Shown here piece after piece: positions 1 through 12,400 of a DNA stretch of 64,000 nt. How positions within the stretch are numbered: the stretch's first letter is position 1; the number at the start of each line of letters is the position of its first letter. This DNA is from Adineta ricciae. Lineage: Eukaryota; Rotifera; Eurotatoria; Adinetida; Adinetidae. The position numbers and the translations under genes are program-made. The stretch covers positions 111,909 to 175,908 of the forward strand of contig CAJNOJ010000219.1 of NCBI GenBank assembly GCA_905250025.1, read 5' to 3'. Under the pieces are notes generated by a model. It worked only from the letters and a program-made list of their open reading frames with translations, ran no database searches and was not told the DNA's origin.

Positions 1-269
1 TTGATAGATTAATTATTGATGTTTACTACATAGAATCAATTCGAAATTCGTCAGTTATATGTTCATTAAATAGATGTTAACAATGAATTCGTTTTTAAGG
101 GTAGAGGTTTGTGAATGGAATTTAAAAAGAGGGTCAACGTACACGTTAGACATGGTTTAGTGTATGATTCCATTCTATTTAAGTAGAATCCAATATAAAT
201 TCAAAAAGAAAAACGCAAGAAAAACGTATTTTTCAAATCATGTCTCATCTATGATGTTGATTGCTCTTC
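1..269. other. No gene seen; 3' flank of neuropeptide gene
   Basis: AT-rich sequence downstream of the stop codon of the - strand neuropeptide precursor. I see no further open frame, RNA gene or repeat in it. It probably carries the 3' untranslated region of that gene. Confidence 0.5.
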
Positions 270-1318
270 TCAAGACATATTCTCTTGAGCGGCGCCATCA
301 TTGTTCGATGTACGTTGTGCTAAGTATTGTTCAATAACTAAAAAGAAACACATGTCATCAGATAACAATTGATATGAATAATACAAAGTGTCTTACTTTC
401 ATTGTCAATTGGATATCGAGGATAACCGTATTTGTTGAAACGTGCTTGTTGATAGAGATCTTGAAGAAGATGATTGTAGAACTCTTCACTATCACTTTCA
501 CCTCGTTTTCCCCATGCGGATGACATACGTTTTCCCCACGCTGATGACATGCGTTTACCCCACGCGCTGCTCATACTAGAAAAACAAGATCAACAAATAG
601 TTAACCAGATTCTAATCAAACAGCAAGATGCGAGGCAGTCGACTTTCTTGTGTCCTTCTTTTTGTTACCAAAAGATTTCAAATACATTACTAATGACATT
701 GACTTCCGTTTGTCAATATTTTCACAAAACAAATACAAAGTGAATATATGTTTGTTTTAAATTATTCTCTGCTGAGCAGCGACGTTTTTTTTTTGAAAAT
801 AATTGTGCTTTATGATGGCTTTTCCCTCCGGAAAATTGCCGAGTTCTACCTGAGAAAAACTTGCACGCATTCGAAAATGATTTATGTGTCAAGAGACTAA
901 TTTGGTATTCATCAACGGCTTGATTTCATGTCGTGTAAAAGGTTTTGCTTTTCACATCTTTGAGATTAAAATAAATATATATATCCTATTCTTTTTCAGA
1001 CTGCCATTTCCAAAAGCAAATAGGTTCGATGATTGTAATAAATAAAGACGAGACGACAATTCGGTAAATGTGTATGACACTTCATAGAAAGACAAAAGGA
1101 CAAAAAACGGGTATCTCGTCATTAATCGGAAATACTGTCTGACAATGTAAGAAAGCAAAGCTCGAACGTCCCTATACCACAGGTGGTCTTTTAAGTTCAA
1201 TTCAGACGTACCGCTTAAGATTGTTATTGTCCGAAAGACTTTGCGTGAGCATTGGTTGACTAAGAATTGTTTGTATCAAGACCAATAAGATGCCGAAAAC
1301 AATGACGTATATCTTCAT
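270..1318 (-). CDS. Neuropeptide precursor with three MSSAW-amide repeats
   Basis: Three exons, 1318-1212, 575-397 and 337-270, join in perfect phase to give 117 residues; each intron has GT-AG ends. Residues 1-20 form a classical signal peptide (basic start, hydrophobic core with IVFGILLVLI, cleavage near ILS/Q). A 15-residue spacer ends in a dibasic KR whose Arg codon spans the first splice junction. Then come three exact copies of MSSAWG-KR, the standard layout for prohormone-convertase cleavage followed by amidation through the Gly. The predicted product is MSSAW-amide, three per precursor. An acidic C-terminal propeptide (GESDSEEFYNHLL...) follows and ends at a TGA. The first intron (636 bases) is long for this window. 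It loosely recalls Trp-amide peptides such as myoinhibitory peptides, but it lacks their W-X6-W spacing, so I do not assign a family. The signal, repeat and cleavage layout is seen directly; secretion and hormone function are inferred. Confidence 0.85.
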
Positions 1319-2762
1319 GTTGACAATTGACAAGGCAGAAGAGAAAAGAATGAAGACGGAGATGAAAACTTAAGGAGTACCTTTGAATCTAAAACGGTTT
1401 TATGAATCTATATTCATGAGGACTTGTATCTTGGGGAAGGGATCAAGGAGAAAGAAGAAAACAATCGAGCTTTTCCCTTATCTACTCGGAATGAGATGGT
1501 CTGATGTCGTCAAGGTTTGATGATAGATTATAACTTATCTTTATTTTTGTTTGAAAATCTCCTAAGACTAAGTATGGGCGACAGATATTAAGGAACGGAT
1601 GTGTCGATGTGCGTGTATAAAAGGTGAATGAATAGCATTAAAGGAAAGAAATAGACAGAGGAAAAAATAGTCTACAGTTTTTTCTTGGTTTCTATCACTT
1701 CTCTTCTCTCCATCGCGCCCTCTCGGTCTCAGCCTCCCCCTCTCATTCTTTCTCTTCTATCAATCTCTATTTTCTTAATAGCGTTGTTTCGTTAATCAAT
1801 ACAAGACAATTGTGTCGAGTTTCTCACGCTCTATTTCAGATAATTTCGACTTGCTCAATTAAAATCGTCAATGCTGATCGGAGATTCGAAACGAGATCTA
1901 AAAATGAAATGAACTCCTATCTGGATGGCAGATTTTCGTCTAAACGCTAAGATTCTTATCCTACACGATCGTGTGTTATTTATGTCTTTCTCAGATAAAT
2001 ATTACCGTGAAATGATTTTGTTAATTTTCACTTTTGACTTTTATCACAATTTGTTGCTATTTATTAGTGAATCTTGAAAGAAAAAGAAGAAGAAGAATGT
2101 TATTTTTAGTCAACACCATTATTTTCAAAGGAAAAATAGCTTCTAATGATCCATTTTTCCTCGAAGAAAATGTCTCCTTTGTTAAAGACAAACTCGCCTT
2201 CACCTTGTAAATACAATAGATCAAACCATTTGTATATCTTACGATTATCACAAACTACAGCAGTCGATTTGATCTCAATCGTTTTGATGATATATACAGG
2301 ATCTTATCTTCTGAACAGAATCAATAATTGTTCCATATGTTCGTCAGAATGAATCATGTTTGACATATTACGACATTTCTAGGATGTATCATTCTTAATT
2401 TGTCCGGTTAATTCGATAGATAGCGACAGATGGAAAAACATGAGGTTTTTTGTTTTCTTATTAATCAGCATTTCGACTAGATCATGCGTTGTTAATATTC
2501 CAATTATGTGCTAATTAAAAGAATTTTAACGACTCTCATTTCGGTTTCTGTTGATGTAACTCTTACGCTTCAATGTATGCATACATATCTGCTTAACAAA
2601 TCCCTCATTAAAGACAAAGACAGATGCTTTTTCTGCCTATCCAATCAAGCGCCAATTCTATTTATTTTTTTGCATTTTTTTATACAAAATAGAAGAAATA
2701 TTCTCATCCGCCTACGCAGATCGAATAGTTAGGTTCGTTTTTTCAAACAACGAGATCTCACG
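1319..2762. other. Intergenic, no gene recognised
   Basis: Upstream region of the neuropeptide gene and of the ubiquitin-like gene, which are transcribed divergently. A pyrimidine-rich stretch lies around 1675-1770. The short open frames here look like chance ORFs: low-complexity, with no splice context or domain. Confidence 0.4.
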
Positions 2763-3026
2763 ATGTCAACATCGTATCCCAATAATACCCAAGCAACCGT
2801 TGTTTATGTTTCATACGAAGGTTGTTGTTATGAAGTACGAATACGTAGCGATAGTGATGCACGAATACTTGATATTCTGTACGGTTTACAACGTGCTCTA
2901 TGCATTCCACAGTATGAAATGATGCTATGTTACGCTCAACAACGAATTGATTGTCATCAGTTTTGTACACTTCGTTCGCTTGGAATACCTGAGGGTTCAA
3001 CACTCCATTTATATCGATGTTTATAA
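2763..3026 (+). CDS. Single-exon ubiquitin-like protein lacking terminal Gly-Gly
   Basis: An 87-residue intronless frame that reads as a ubiquitin fold. It has a beta-hairpin start (VVYVSYEGCCYEVRIRS), a helix (ARILDILYGLQRAL), and then a segment resembling the ubiquitin pattern of hydrophobic strand, turn, L-x-x-L-G-I and STLHL, here SLGIPEGSTLHLYRCL. The chain ends just after STLHLYRCL, so the di-glycine needed for conjugation is absent. It is probably a non-conjugated ubiquitin-like domain protein. The start codon follows an in-frame-independent CACG context and the frame ends TAAAG. It is cysteine-rich for a ubiquitin fold (5 Cys). No partner is evident in the neighbourhood. The fold is inferred from pattern only. 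Confidence 0.6.
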   Translation: MSTSYPNNTQATVVYVSYEGCCYEVRIRSDSDARILDILYGLQRALCIPQYEMMLCYAQQRIDCHQFCTLRSLGIPEGSTLHLYRCL

Positions 3027-3474
3027 AGCAGACATTTCATGTGAAGTTATTTCCTTTTCTTTGAATAGTTGTTGAAGAACAGAAGAAAATATAAGAATTT
3101 GATAGCAGAGAAAAAAAAAGTAGAAGTAGAAGAAGGAAAAGATAATGAACATACAACAAACAACAACAACAAGAATAGTAATATTGAATCATCAATAGAA
3201 AAAAAAAGAGAAAGAAGGAACATGATAAATGATCAAATTTTCGACATTTTAAACGTTGAATGACATGAAAGAAAAAGATCATCATCATCATCATCATCAT
3301 TATTATCATTCACTTTTTTGTGTTTTTTGTTTTCGATACATACATATACATAGACAACCACAATTAAGTTAAGAATAAAGGTAAAAAGTCTAACTCTCTA
3401 TGTACACACGAATAACATGAAGGGAAAAAAAAAGAAGCAAAAATGACGAGAATGGTTCGTTTGGTGCGATGTTT
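3027..3474. other. Intergenic with simple repeat
   Basis: Space between the ubiquitin-like gene and the convergent 3' end of CLASP. It holds A-rich sequence and a CAT/ATC trinucleotide run. I see no gene. Confidence 0.5.
3278..3303. repeat. ATC trinucleotide microsatellite
   Basis: About eight tandem ATC units interrupted only at the right edge. It is a short simple repeat in an intergenic region. Confidence 0.8.
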
Positions 3475-6400
3475 TTAGGCTTTATTTGAATTTCCATTGA
3501 ATGTTGCTGATTTCTCTAGATTGCTTGTCTGTTGTTGAGCTTTGGATATATAGACATTCAAGAGTTTGAGCTAAAACATCGAATAAGAAAAGTTTAGCAT
3601 GAGCAAAGATCAAGTAAAGTTCATGTCAGCAGGCATAGTACTTAGATTGAACTATATGTGCGTTTTTCTCTTTGTATAATCTCGTCACGACTGATGAAAA
3701 GGTCTATGACATATTTCATATGATCTGAAATCTGATCTCTTGCTGAAGAATAATTCATCGAAGATAACATTTGTAAAATCAAGAAGAAAACTGAAGCAAG
3801 CAGCGGAATCAGGCCATCCCGCAAAATCTCCGTTCGGTCTTACCAAAACTTCCTTCGAAAAGCGAGGCTAGATGAAAATAAATCTCAGATTTTTCCCACA
3901 ATAAAATACGTCAATTGACTCAGTTTGTTTGTACAGTTTTGCATTTGATATTTACCTTGCTTGCACTTAATTTATGTAAATGCGTACGTAAACTATCACC
4001 AACAACTAGGTAAATCGAAACCAAACAGAAAACTGCCGCTTTGCGTACACTTGATGTTTCACTATCCCATGACTAAAACGAAAGAAAAATGTAAATTTTA
4101 TTCGAATATAAAGACGGATTCAATAGAGATTATAGCATTTGGTCACATTGTAGATATTCCATGCGATATTTCAGAATCAAAGGAAAGCGTTGGCGTTAGA
4201 AGAAAAACAAAAGATCACCAATTCTTACGGCGTTTCCGCTGATGAGAGTTTGGGAATGAAAATCCCATGCCTTGTTTTTTTTTAGTCAAACGTTCCAGAT
4301 GACATTTCATGTGAGTTTAAAAAAAGACAAGTCAACTTACGGTCAAAAGTGCTGGAATCATTTCAGCCATTAGTTCTGTACAAATATCTTTGTTCATGAA
4401 TTCAATTGTCTTTTGTAGCATTGCAATTGCTGATTGATTCATGGGATATTTGGCTTGTTCAACGATTGGTTTAAGTACACGAACGGTATTTTCAGCAGGA
4501 AGATATTCTGCTGCAGCATGAGCAGCTTGTTCCGCTGAACGCGTGATCTACAGATACAGAGAAGAAGGAAAATGTCTCTTTGAAACACATTAGTATTCAC
4601 ACTTACTTCACTTTCGGAATCGCTTTGTGCTTTTAAGATTCGAAAAATGGTCAATTCGATATAATTTTTAAATAAACTTGCATGATGTGTTAATAATTCC
4701 CGTATGATACGTAAACTATAAACTTTATACAAGATTTCATCTTGCTCATTGTCAAGTATTTGTGTTAAAATATTCAACGTTTTACTAAATGCTAAGTTCC
4801 ATGTTTCTGTATCATTTAATTTCGAAAATTTCAAGATACAACGTAGAGCATGTTGTCGTTGTTCTTTGCTCAATGTTTGTTGATTAGCCATATTCAAGGC
4901 AACATCGATTGCAGCCGGACGATCGGCAGCATCCAAAATACTCTATTTGAAAATAGTGATTCATTAAAAGTCGGCTAAGGACGTTATGAAATACATACAT
5001 CTGACGCTTCTGTTGCGTTGCTTTGCGATTGATTAGAACGATATGCTTGTGGTGTATAGTGTCGAATTGAATTTGCGCGTAAATCTGAAAGTTAAATGTA
5101 AGATTTTGAAGTTAATTTCAAGAATAGTTTTACCTTGATAACCTGTTTCTTTTAATGAATGAGGATTTGATAATAATAGATCGTCTTGACGATGGTTGAC
5201 ATTTAATGCTTGCATATTTTCCATCAGAATACGCATGTCCGATGCATAGGAGGGTGTTTGAACATCGGAATGCATAGAGCTTGTTAATGAAGATGTTAAA
5301 CCGCTACTACTTGATCGTTGAAGGAAATCAGATCTAGGCAAGAACAAAGACAGATGAAAGAGATAAGAAGAGCTTTATTCATACTTCGAATCGAGTTGAG
5401 AATGAGTGGAAGATTGCATATCATTTGTAGGACGAAGAATCTTTGCAGCAGCATCCTACAGTAATTAATTAGAATTCAATCTTATCGTTGTCATTTTGGG
5501 AGAAAAGAGCACTTCAACCTACCTGGTAAGTTTGTGGTAAGGCAGTGAGCATCAGTGTAAATTCTGGTCGATTCAAATTGTAGAAAGCGAGTATAACACC
5601 CTGCGCAGCCTAAATTGACGTCACAATGGTGAAAAGTATGTATGCATTGATTGCACTCACCTTTCTCATCTCGATACTTTTCGGTTCACTAGACCAATTG
5701 ATAATTTTCGACAAAGCAATGCGAATATCTGCATTGTTGGCAATATCAACCGGTTCCATATGTTGAATGATCTGTTGGAGGTATCTCAAAAGTGTTTCTT
5801 TGGCTTTGATACCTGGTGCCGATGAGTTGTCATTTATAAAACGAATAAGGACAGTAAATTGAGCATGAACGTCAAATGATGTGTTCACAATTGTTAAACA
5901 TGTCTTTAATTTTTTATAAACGGAATCAAGTAGATCAGGTGCACCCAAACGAATCAATAAACGTGTTAATAATGTATAGAGCCACTCATTCAATTCACGT
6001 TTATACGCTGTTATAAATTCAGGTAGGACATCAAGAAATGCAGTAAAGACTTGTGAGTGTGGATCATAAAAACGTTTTGTTAATAATTCAGTTATACGTT
6101 TCAATTCATGAGTACTATATAAAGAAAAAAAAACAAAGAGGATAATGTCAATCAGATAATTCATCAAGATCTGTTCTCACCTGAATACACGACCTGATCG
6201 AATCATGTGGTATAAACCAGCGAGACTGTCTTTTCTTTCGGTCCATTCATTGCTTTGCATTCGACGCAAGATATCTGCTACATCCTAATAGCCAACGAAC
6301 ACACATGTATGGATTGTGCTTCAATAGGAAAATACATACTTCAAGGGATCGTTCTGAACATATGCTAGACGTTTCTGATGCATCGTCGCCGCTATCAGCA

Positions 6401-9400
6401 CCCCAAGCACCATTGACACGGCGTGCATGATCACCGTAATCACTTCCTGGTGCTCGATATCCGTAGGGTCCTAAACATATTATGGGATTGTTATTTGCAT
6501 TCGAAATAAATCGAAAAGAATTTATCGATTAAAGTTTCTTTTACTACATGAATCAAACAAATGAAAGAACAAGTATCTACGGCGTTAACATACACATACA
6601 ATATTCAGATACATCTACAAACTTACGACAGTATCGACGTCTATTTCCACCGCCACTAGCAGTCACCGCTGAAAAAATTTATGTTCACTCATTCGTGATG
6701 AAGTTTTACTCAATTGGAAAAAGCAAAAAAAGGCAATGTGTCTGATTTAACGTACGTGTTCGTCCTGGACTTGATTCTCGACTTGATATTCTGGAACCGC
6801 CACTTGAACCGACTGGTATTCTTGACCGTGTATTCGTTGGTGTGCGCAACGCCGACGATAAATAATGGGATGTTTTCAAGGAATTTGGCGATGTTGAACG
6901 GCTGCCTGGTTGGGATTGAGAAACAGTGTGATTTGGGCGAGTATTAGTTGTAGATATTTTTGCACTAGTTGTTACTGCTGTTGACTGAGCAAGAAAGCGC
7001 GGTCGACCTAAACGATCAATTCGTGTGTTTCTCTTACTATTTACAATGTTAGTAATACGCATACCGGTTGTAGATTGAATCGTAGGTGTCGTCAAGTCTA
7101 AAATCGAGGGAAAGTCAAATTATTCGTAATAGATCTCATTTTTCAAGGTATATCTCATAAGTTATGATCTTTTATCTATTATTTATAAACAAGGTCTTGT
7201 TTCGTAGTCTACAGGTGTTCATTGAACTTCATGCATGTAAACCTTGAAGTGATGATTCAATACTCATACGATTAAATGAAAGACTAATCCTTCTCAGCGA
7301 GCTCGTCAACATTCATGAATGAATAGAAGTGAACATAACTTCGGTGGACTAGAAGAAATCTTACTTGATAGATTATTTTTTCGTCGTAGCGCAAGTTCAT
7401 TCGCACTCGAAGATCGTGCCAGGCTACCTGGAGATTGCTGTTTATCTGTAAAAGAAAAACAGAGATGTCTTGAAAGAGCATTTGTATAAACATACCATGA
7501 ACTAATGCTCGAGCTTGTCGTGGTGTAGCACTGAAATAAATGTGATATTTTGATAGATAAAAAGATCAAACCAAACCAAAAAAAATAATATCTTACTCTT
7601 TAACACTACGTAATTTCGAAGTGCCTGCACTTGCTAGTGAATGTGTACTCGATGAATTACTCATTTCACCCTAATTTATTGATAAATAAGAAAAAACAAA
7701 AAATCGATTAAAAAAGAAACCTTTCCCTTTAAATATTTAACTAACCAATAAAGTTTTCTTTTTGGAAGCGTCAAGTGAAGCAAGCAAAGCATCAGCTAAT
7801 AAAGAAAAACGGTCCCGGAAATGTCCAAATGCTTTTCTTGCATATGAACGAGCGTCAGCGTCAGCATCTGATAGACCTTTCTTTATTGCATTATGTATTA
7901 ATTGACCATGTTTATCCAGGTAAACGGAATCCCATTGGGAAAGCATAATAACCAACAATTCAAACGTATGTCTAACGATCAATATGAAGATTTAGAGAGG
8001 AAAAGAGACAGTTTCGGTGCTCAAACCTTCGAATATCTTTCGATTTTGATTCGACTCCAGCTAGTATCAATGGAATGATTTTACTTGCTTGTGTATGACT
8101 GATAATAAAACGCATAGCAATAGCACCACTTGTTGCAATGACTTTTGCACTATTTTGGATTAAATTGAGCATAGCCGGTAGGACACCTTCTGCTGTACGT
8201 TCAAAGCGATTGGTCAAACGTACGGACATGTATGCTAATGTGATACAAGCTTCACGAACAATTTGTGAGCGGAGATCTTTGACAGTCGCAACTAGTGGTA
8301 GATCAAGTTGACGGAGAGCACGAATAAATTCATCATATTGATCACCACCACCGGCTATGATGGAACGTAATCGTTTCAGCTAAAATATATGAACATAAGA
8401 TGTTCAAGGTCGACTCCTTCTTTTTCTCGATCTTTCTTACCGCTTCTACACGTTTCTCCCAATCATTATTGGTATCAGCAAGAGTATCGCGAATAATGAC
8501 TAATTGATTTTCAACATCTTTCGCCGATGATAACTAAATCAAAGAGAAGAATTGAATTTGTATGCAAAGTCAACATTGATTAGTTTACTGGTATAGCATG
8601 AGATGCATTGAATGCTTCTTCGAATATCGCTTCATCAACAGCACCACTGGCAGCAGCTAAATTAGACAAAGAAAACGTTATTTTTTTATTGAATATCTCT
8701 TTTATTCTATTTGATACAGTACTATTTGGCTTACGATTCATGAACAAATCTTACGTCATCAACGACAGAGAAAGAAAGATATAGATGTGTATGTGTGCAC
8801 ACACAAAATGAATAATGTGACTTGGTGAAACAATAACACATATACATATATATGTTTCACCGAATGTAAAGGAATAAGAAAAGAAAAGGAAGAAGAACGA
8901 CTGGTGCAGAAATATATACGACAACACAACAGCAGTTGAGTTTGATTAATGATGATATACGAAAAGATGACACAATACAACAAAGGATATGATACCTCCG
9001 GTTAATATTGTAGATGAATGTGGACGAGGTATACCCGATGAAGAGCGTGAACGACGATTCATTGGAGCAGAAGAAGAACAAGAAACTGTATCTACATTCA
9101 TTTCCACACTCGATTGTATATTTCATTTACACGAAAAATTCAATTAGTTAAAACTGAGTTCATTACCTGCTGACACTGGAGTTGTACTTGCTGATGATAT
9201 TCCTGCACGTGATCGGGCTGTTGCTGCATTATCCTGGTTGAATCGGGATTTCACACTCGAAGTCGGCGGTTTCGGACGGGCTAAAAGAATAGAATGATTT
9301 TCCATTAAAACATGAAGTAAACAATATATTTACTACGCAGAAGAGTGGAATCGAAAGGAAAAGTTTCTTACGAGGTTTACTAGCCAAAAACATCACATTC

Positions 9401-12400
9401 GTGGTGGGCATCATCTGTAAATGTGATGCACATTCTTTTTCGTCTGCTTTTTTCATTCTTTATGGTCGTGTATATGAAGTTTGAATATCAATGAAAACTA
9501 CACATACATCACCATCTTTTTATCGTTTGTCATCGCTTCGAATTGTTAAAAAATTTCAAACATATAAACTCGAGCACACACGAAATAGAGAGAAGGACAG
9601 AGAAAGAGAGAGCGAGAGAAAAACGATCAATTGATAAGTTCAATAAACCGATTAATACACAACGTGATCGAAGAAAAAACGATCAGAAAAGGAAAGGACG
9701 AAGAAACGTTGACCAGTTGCTTGATGAATTCAAAGGAATAACTCGAAGAGGGTATCCATTCAGTACATTAAAAGTATTACACTTTCGAAAGATTTGATTG
9801 ATAGGTTCATTTAATTTATAATTACCAGCGAACATTGATATGTATCCTATGATTGCAAAGTAAGAAAAAAAAATGGGCTATTTCGATCGAATTTACTCGC
9901 AAATTTATCATTGAAAAGATATGAAATCAAAACATAACATTACCGAATCATTTCTCGATGCTCTTTATAAATAATATCGAAAAGGAGAAGAGATTGAACG
10001 AATGCAGTCACAAATAGTTTAATAAGTACATGTAAAGAAATGAACAAGACCTTGAATATGTATATAGTATTTACCTGGCAACGATTTCCTCGCGTAACTT
10101 AACCGTTGAAATCCAGTCGTCATCAATGGATGAACCTCATCATTCTCATCTTCGGTCAACGGTGGTAGTTGAAATTGAGTCGATGATGGACCAAGAAATT
10201 GCTCCAGCAAGGATGGATCCATAGTCTTTGAAATTTATCACTTCGTTTTGAATATAATCAGAAAAAAAGAAGGCTTCGCGACGATCAAGTACGATGGTAT
10301 CGGATTGTAAGGTAGTTAGTAGTTAGATACACACATATGTATATGTATAAATGTATATGTCCCTCACACACTTATATACTCGTCTTTCTCTACTGCATAC
10401 AGGGTTTTTTGTCACTTAGATATATACCCGGTGACAATCAACTTATCTTTCATTTATATCTTACGTCGTGTGATGAGCACACATATACATATACACCTTA
10501 CACATTTCGATGAAGCTGATGACTGAGTTAATACAATGCAAATATGATCTTCCATTTCGATTAACGGTCAGCAGTAGTAAAAGATGTTGGTGACAAAAAA
10601 AAAGAAGAAAAGAAGAAAAGCAAATCAACGATCGCAGTCAGGCAGGTCACCTCTATTCACACTACTATTCAAATCGATCGAACATCACTTGACGCACTTA
10701 TTACGTATATTTTCTCTCTTTCGCTCTTTTTTCTCCTTTGTCTCATACCCATAAGGTGTTTGAACGAAGAGAGAGAAAAATCGAAGAAAGACGTCGACGA
10801 CGAATTTCTTTCAATACAAAGAAGGAATATATGAATATGTATATAAATATATATACACACGTGCAAGTCTAGATGAACAATAAACTATAAATACCTTGCT
10901 AGACACTTATTTATGATATCTCTAATACATAATCTTATTGAATTTTTCTTACCGCTAACTACAGAAGAAGATGAAGCAGTGCCATCCGTTGTGTCAGTTA
11001 TTTTAGCAATCATTCGTCCGCTAGCAACAACATCATCAAATTTATCGTACAGTTGTTTTAATCTGAAACAATAACAAATAATTTGATGAGAATGACAAGC
11101 AAACAGATAGATATATAATCATTTACTTTGCCTCTGGTATGTCTCGTTTAGCTATATCACCTCGAACTTTTTCACCCACATGACGATAAATTTCGACGAG
11201 TGTATCAATCGCTTGTTGACGAACCTAAATCAATTGTTAGTATTTATCGAAAGGAAACTAAGCAACTACATACAGTGCCATTAGAATCAGAAACAAGTTT
11301 ACAAATTAATGGAACGAGTTTATTCAATTGAATGGCCGATCCACCGAACCTAAAAACAACAAAAAATATAACATTTCTCATTTTATTAACATCGCGACTT
11401 ATAACTTGAAATGTTAGAGCGAATATCGAGTCTTTTCACTTACTTATCATTAATGATCTGTGTTGAATAAGTTCGTTTCATTGCGACTAGACAAGATAGT
11501 AACAATGAAAGATTCTAATCCGTTCTCTCTTTTTTATTCTTTCTCTTGTGTGTTGACTACTATCAACAGTAAACGGAAATCACCTGCTTATATACAGATT
11601 GACTAACGGTCGTCAATACACATAGACGCAAACACAACGCGAAGAATAGATCTATAATCCGTTCGATGACAATAACAACAGCAACACTCATTTAGACAAA
11701 ATGGATAGTGGCGATGGTGATAGTGATCGTTAGCAAAAGAGATATGTCATTCTTTTCTTATGTAATGTACTCAAACGATCAATACACATATTCCCTATCT
11801 CTTTGTATTGTATATTTTACGTTGTCTTTTTTGATACGTACGTGTATACACGTAGAATGGAAGTTACATCTTCGTGCTCGAACGAAAAAGAAGGAAGACG
11901 CAAGATATCCTATGGTTACGATACGATACTTAGATTAATTGAGAATATAATATCGACGAACAAATGATTCATTAATCGTAAAGATCTGCACATGACGAGG
12001 ACATTTCTACTGTTGGCTAATCGATATTCTTCTTCTTCTTCTCCTTTTTACATCAGACGTGAAAGACAAAATGATCTGAACTTACTCTGTAATGGAAGGA
12101 TATTTAATTGTGAACGTTTTGGGCTGATTCGTCAGCATAGTTTCAATCGTGTAGATAATAATTAAATAGATAACAATAATAATATTTATCTGTTATTCTT
12201 AAATATGTTTTTCGTTTTGGTGAATAACAGTGTAAGACACATGAGGGGAAACAAAAGAAGAAAAAAGACTAAAAGCAACAGCCTCTTTTTTCTGCGTCTA
12301 CACTGAGTATGTGAACACGAACAGACAGTGAGGATAGACTTTTTTTTTCTTTCCGCGATGTATACATTGATGGTAGTGCATGTTGCTACTCACGGCCATT

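Noticed and set aside
3642-3824. Open - strand frame of 60 residues in the 3' part of CLASP
   Set aside because: It lies inside the last CLASP intron; the exons at 4072-3956 and 3570-3475 carry the conserved C-terminus and splice over it.
10669-10866. - strand frame MHVCIYIYIHIHIF...
   Set aside because: Translation of an AT/AC-rich intron repeat within CLASP.
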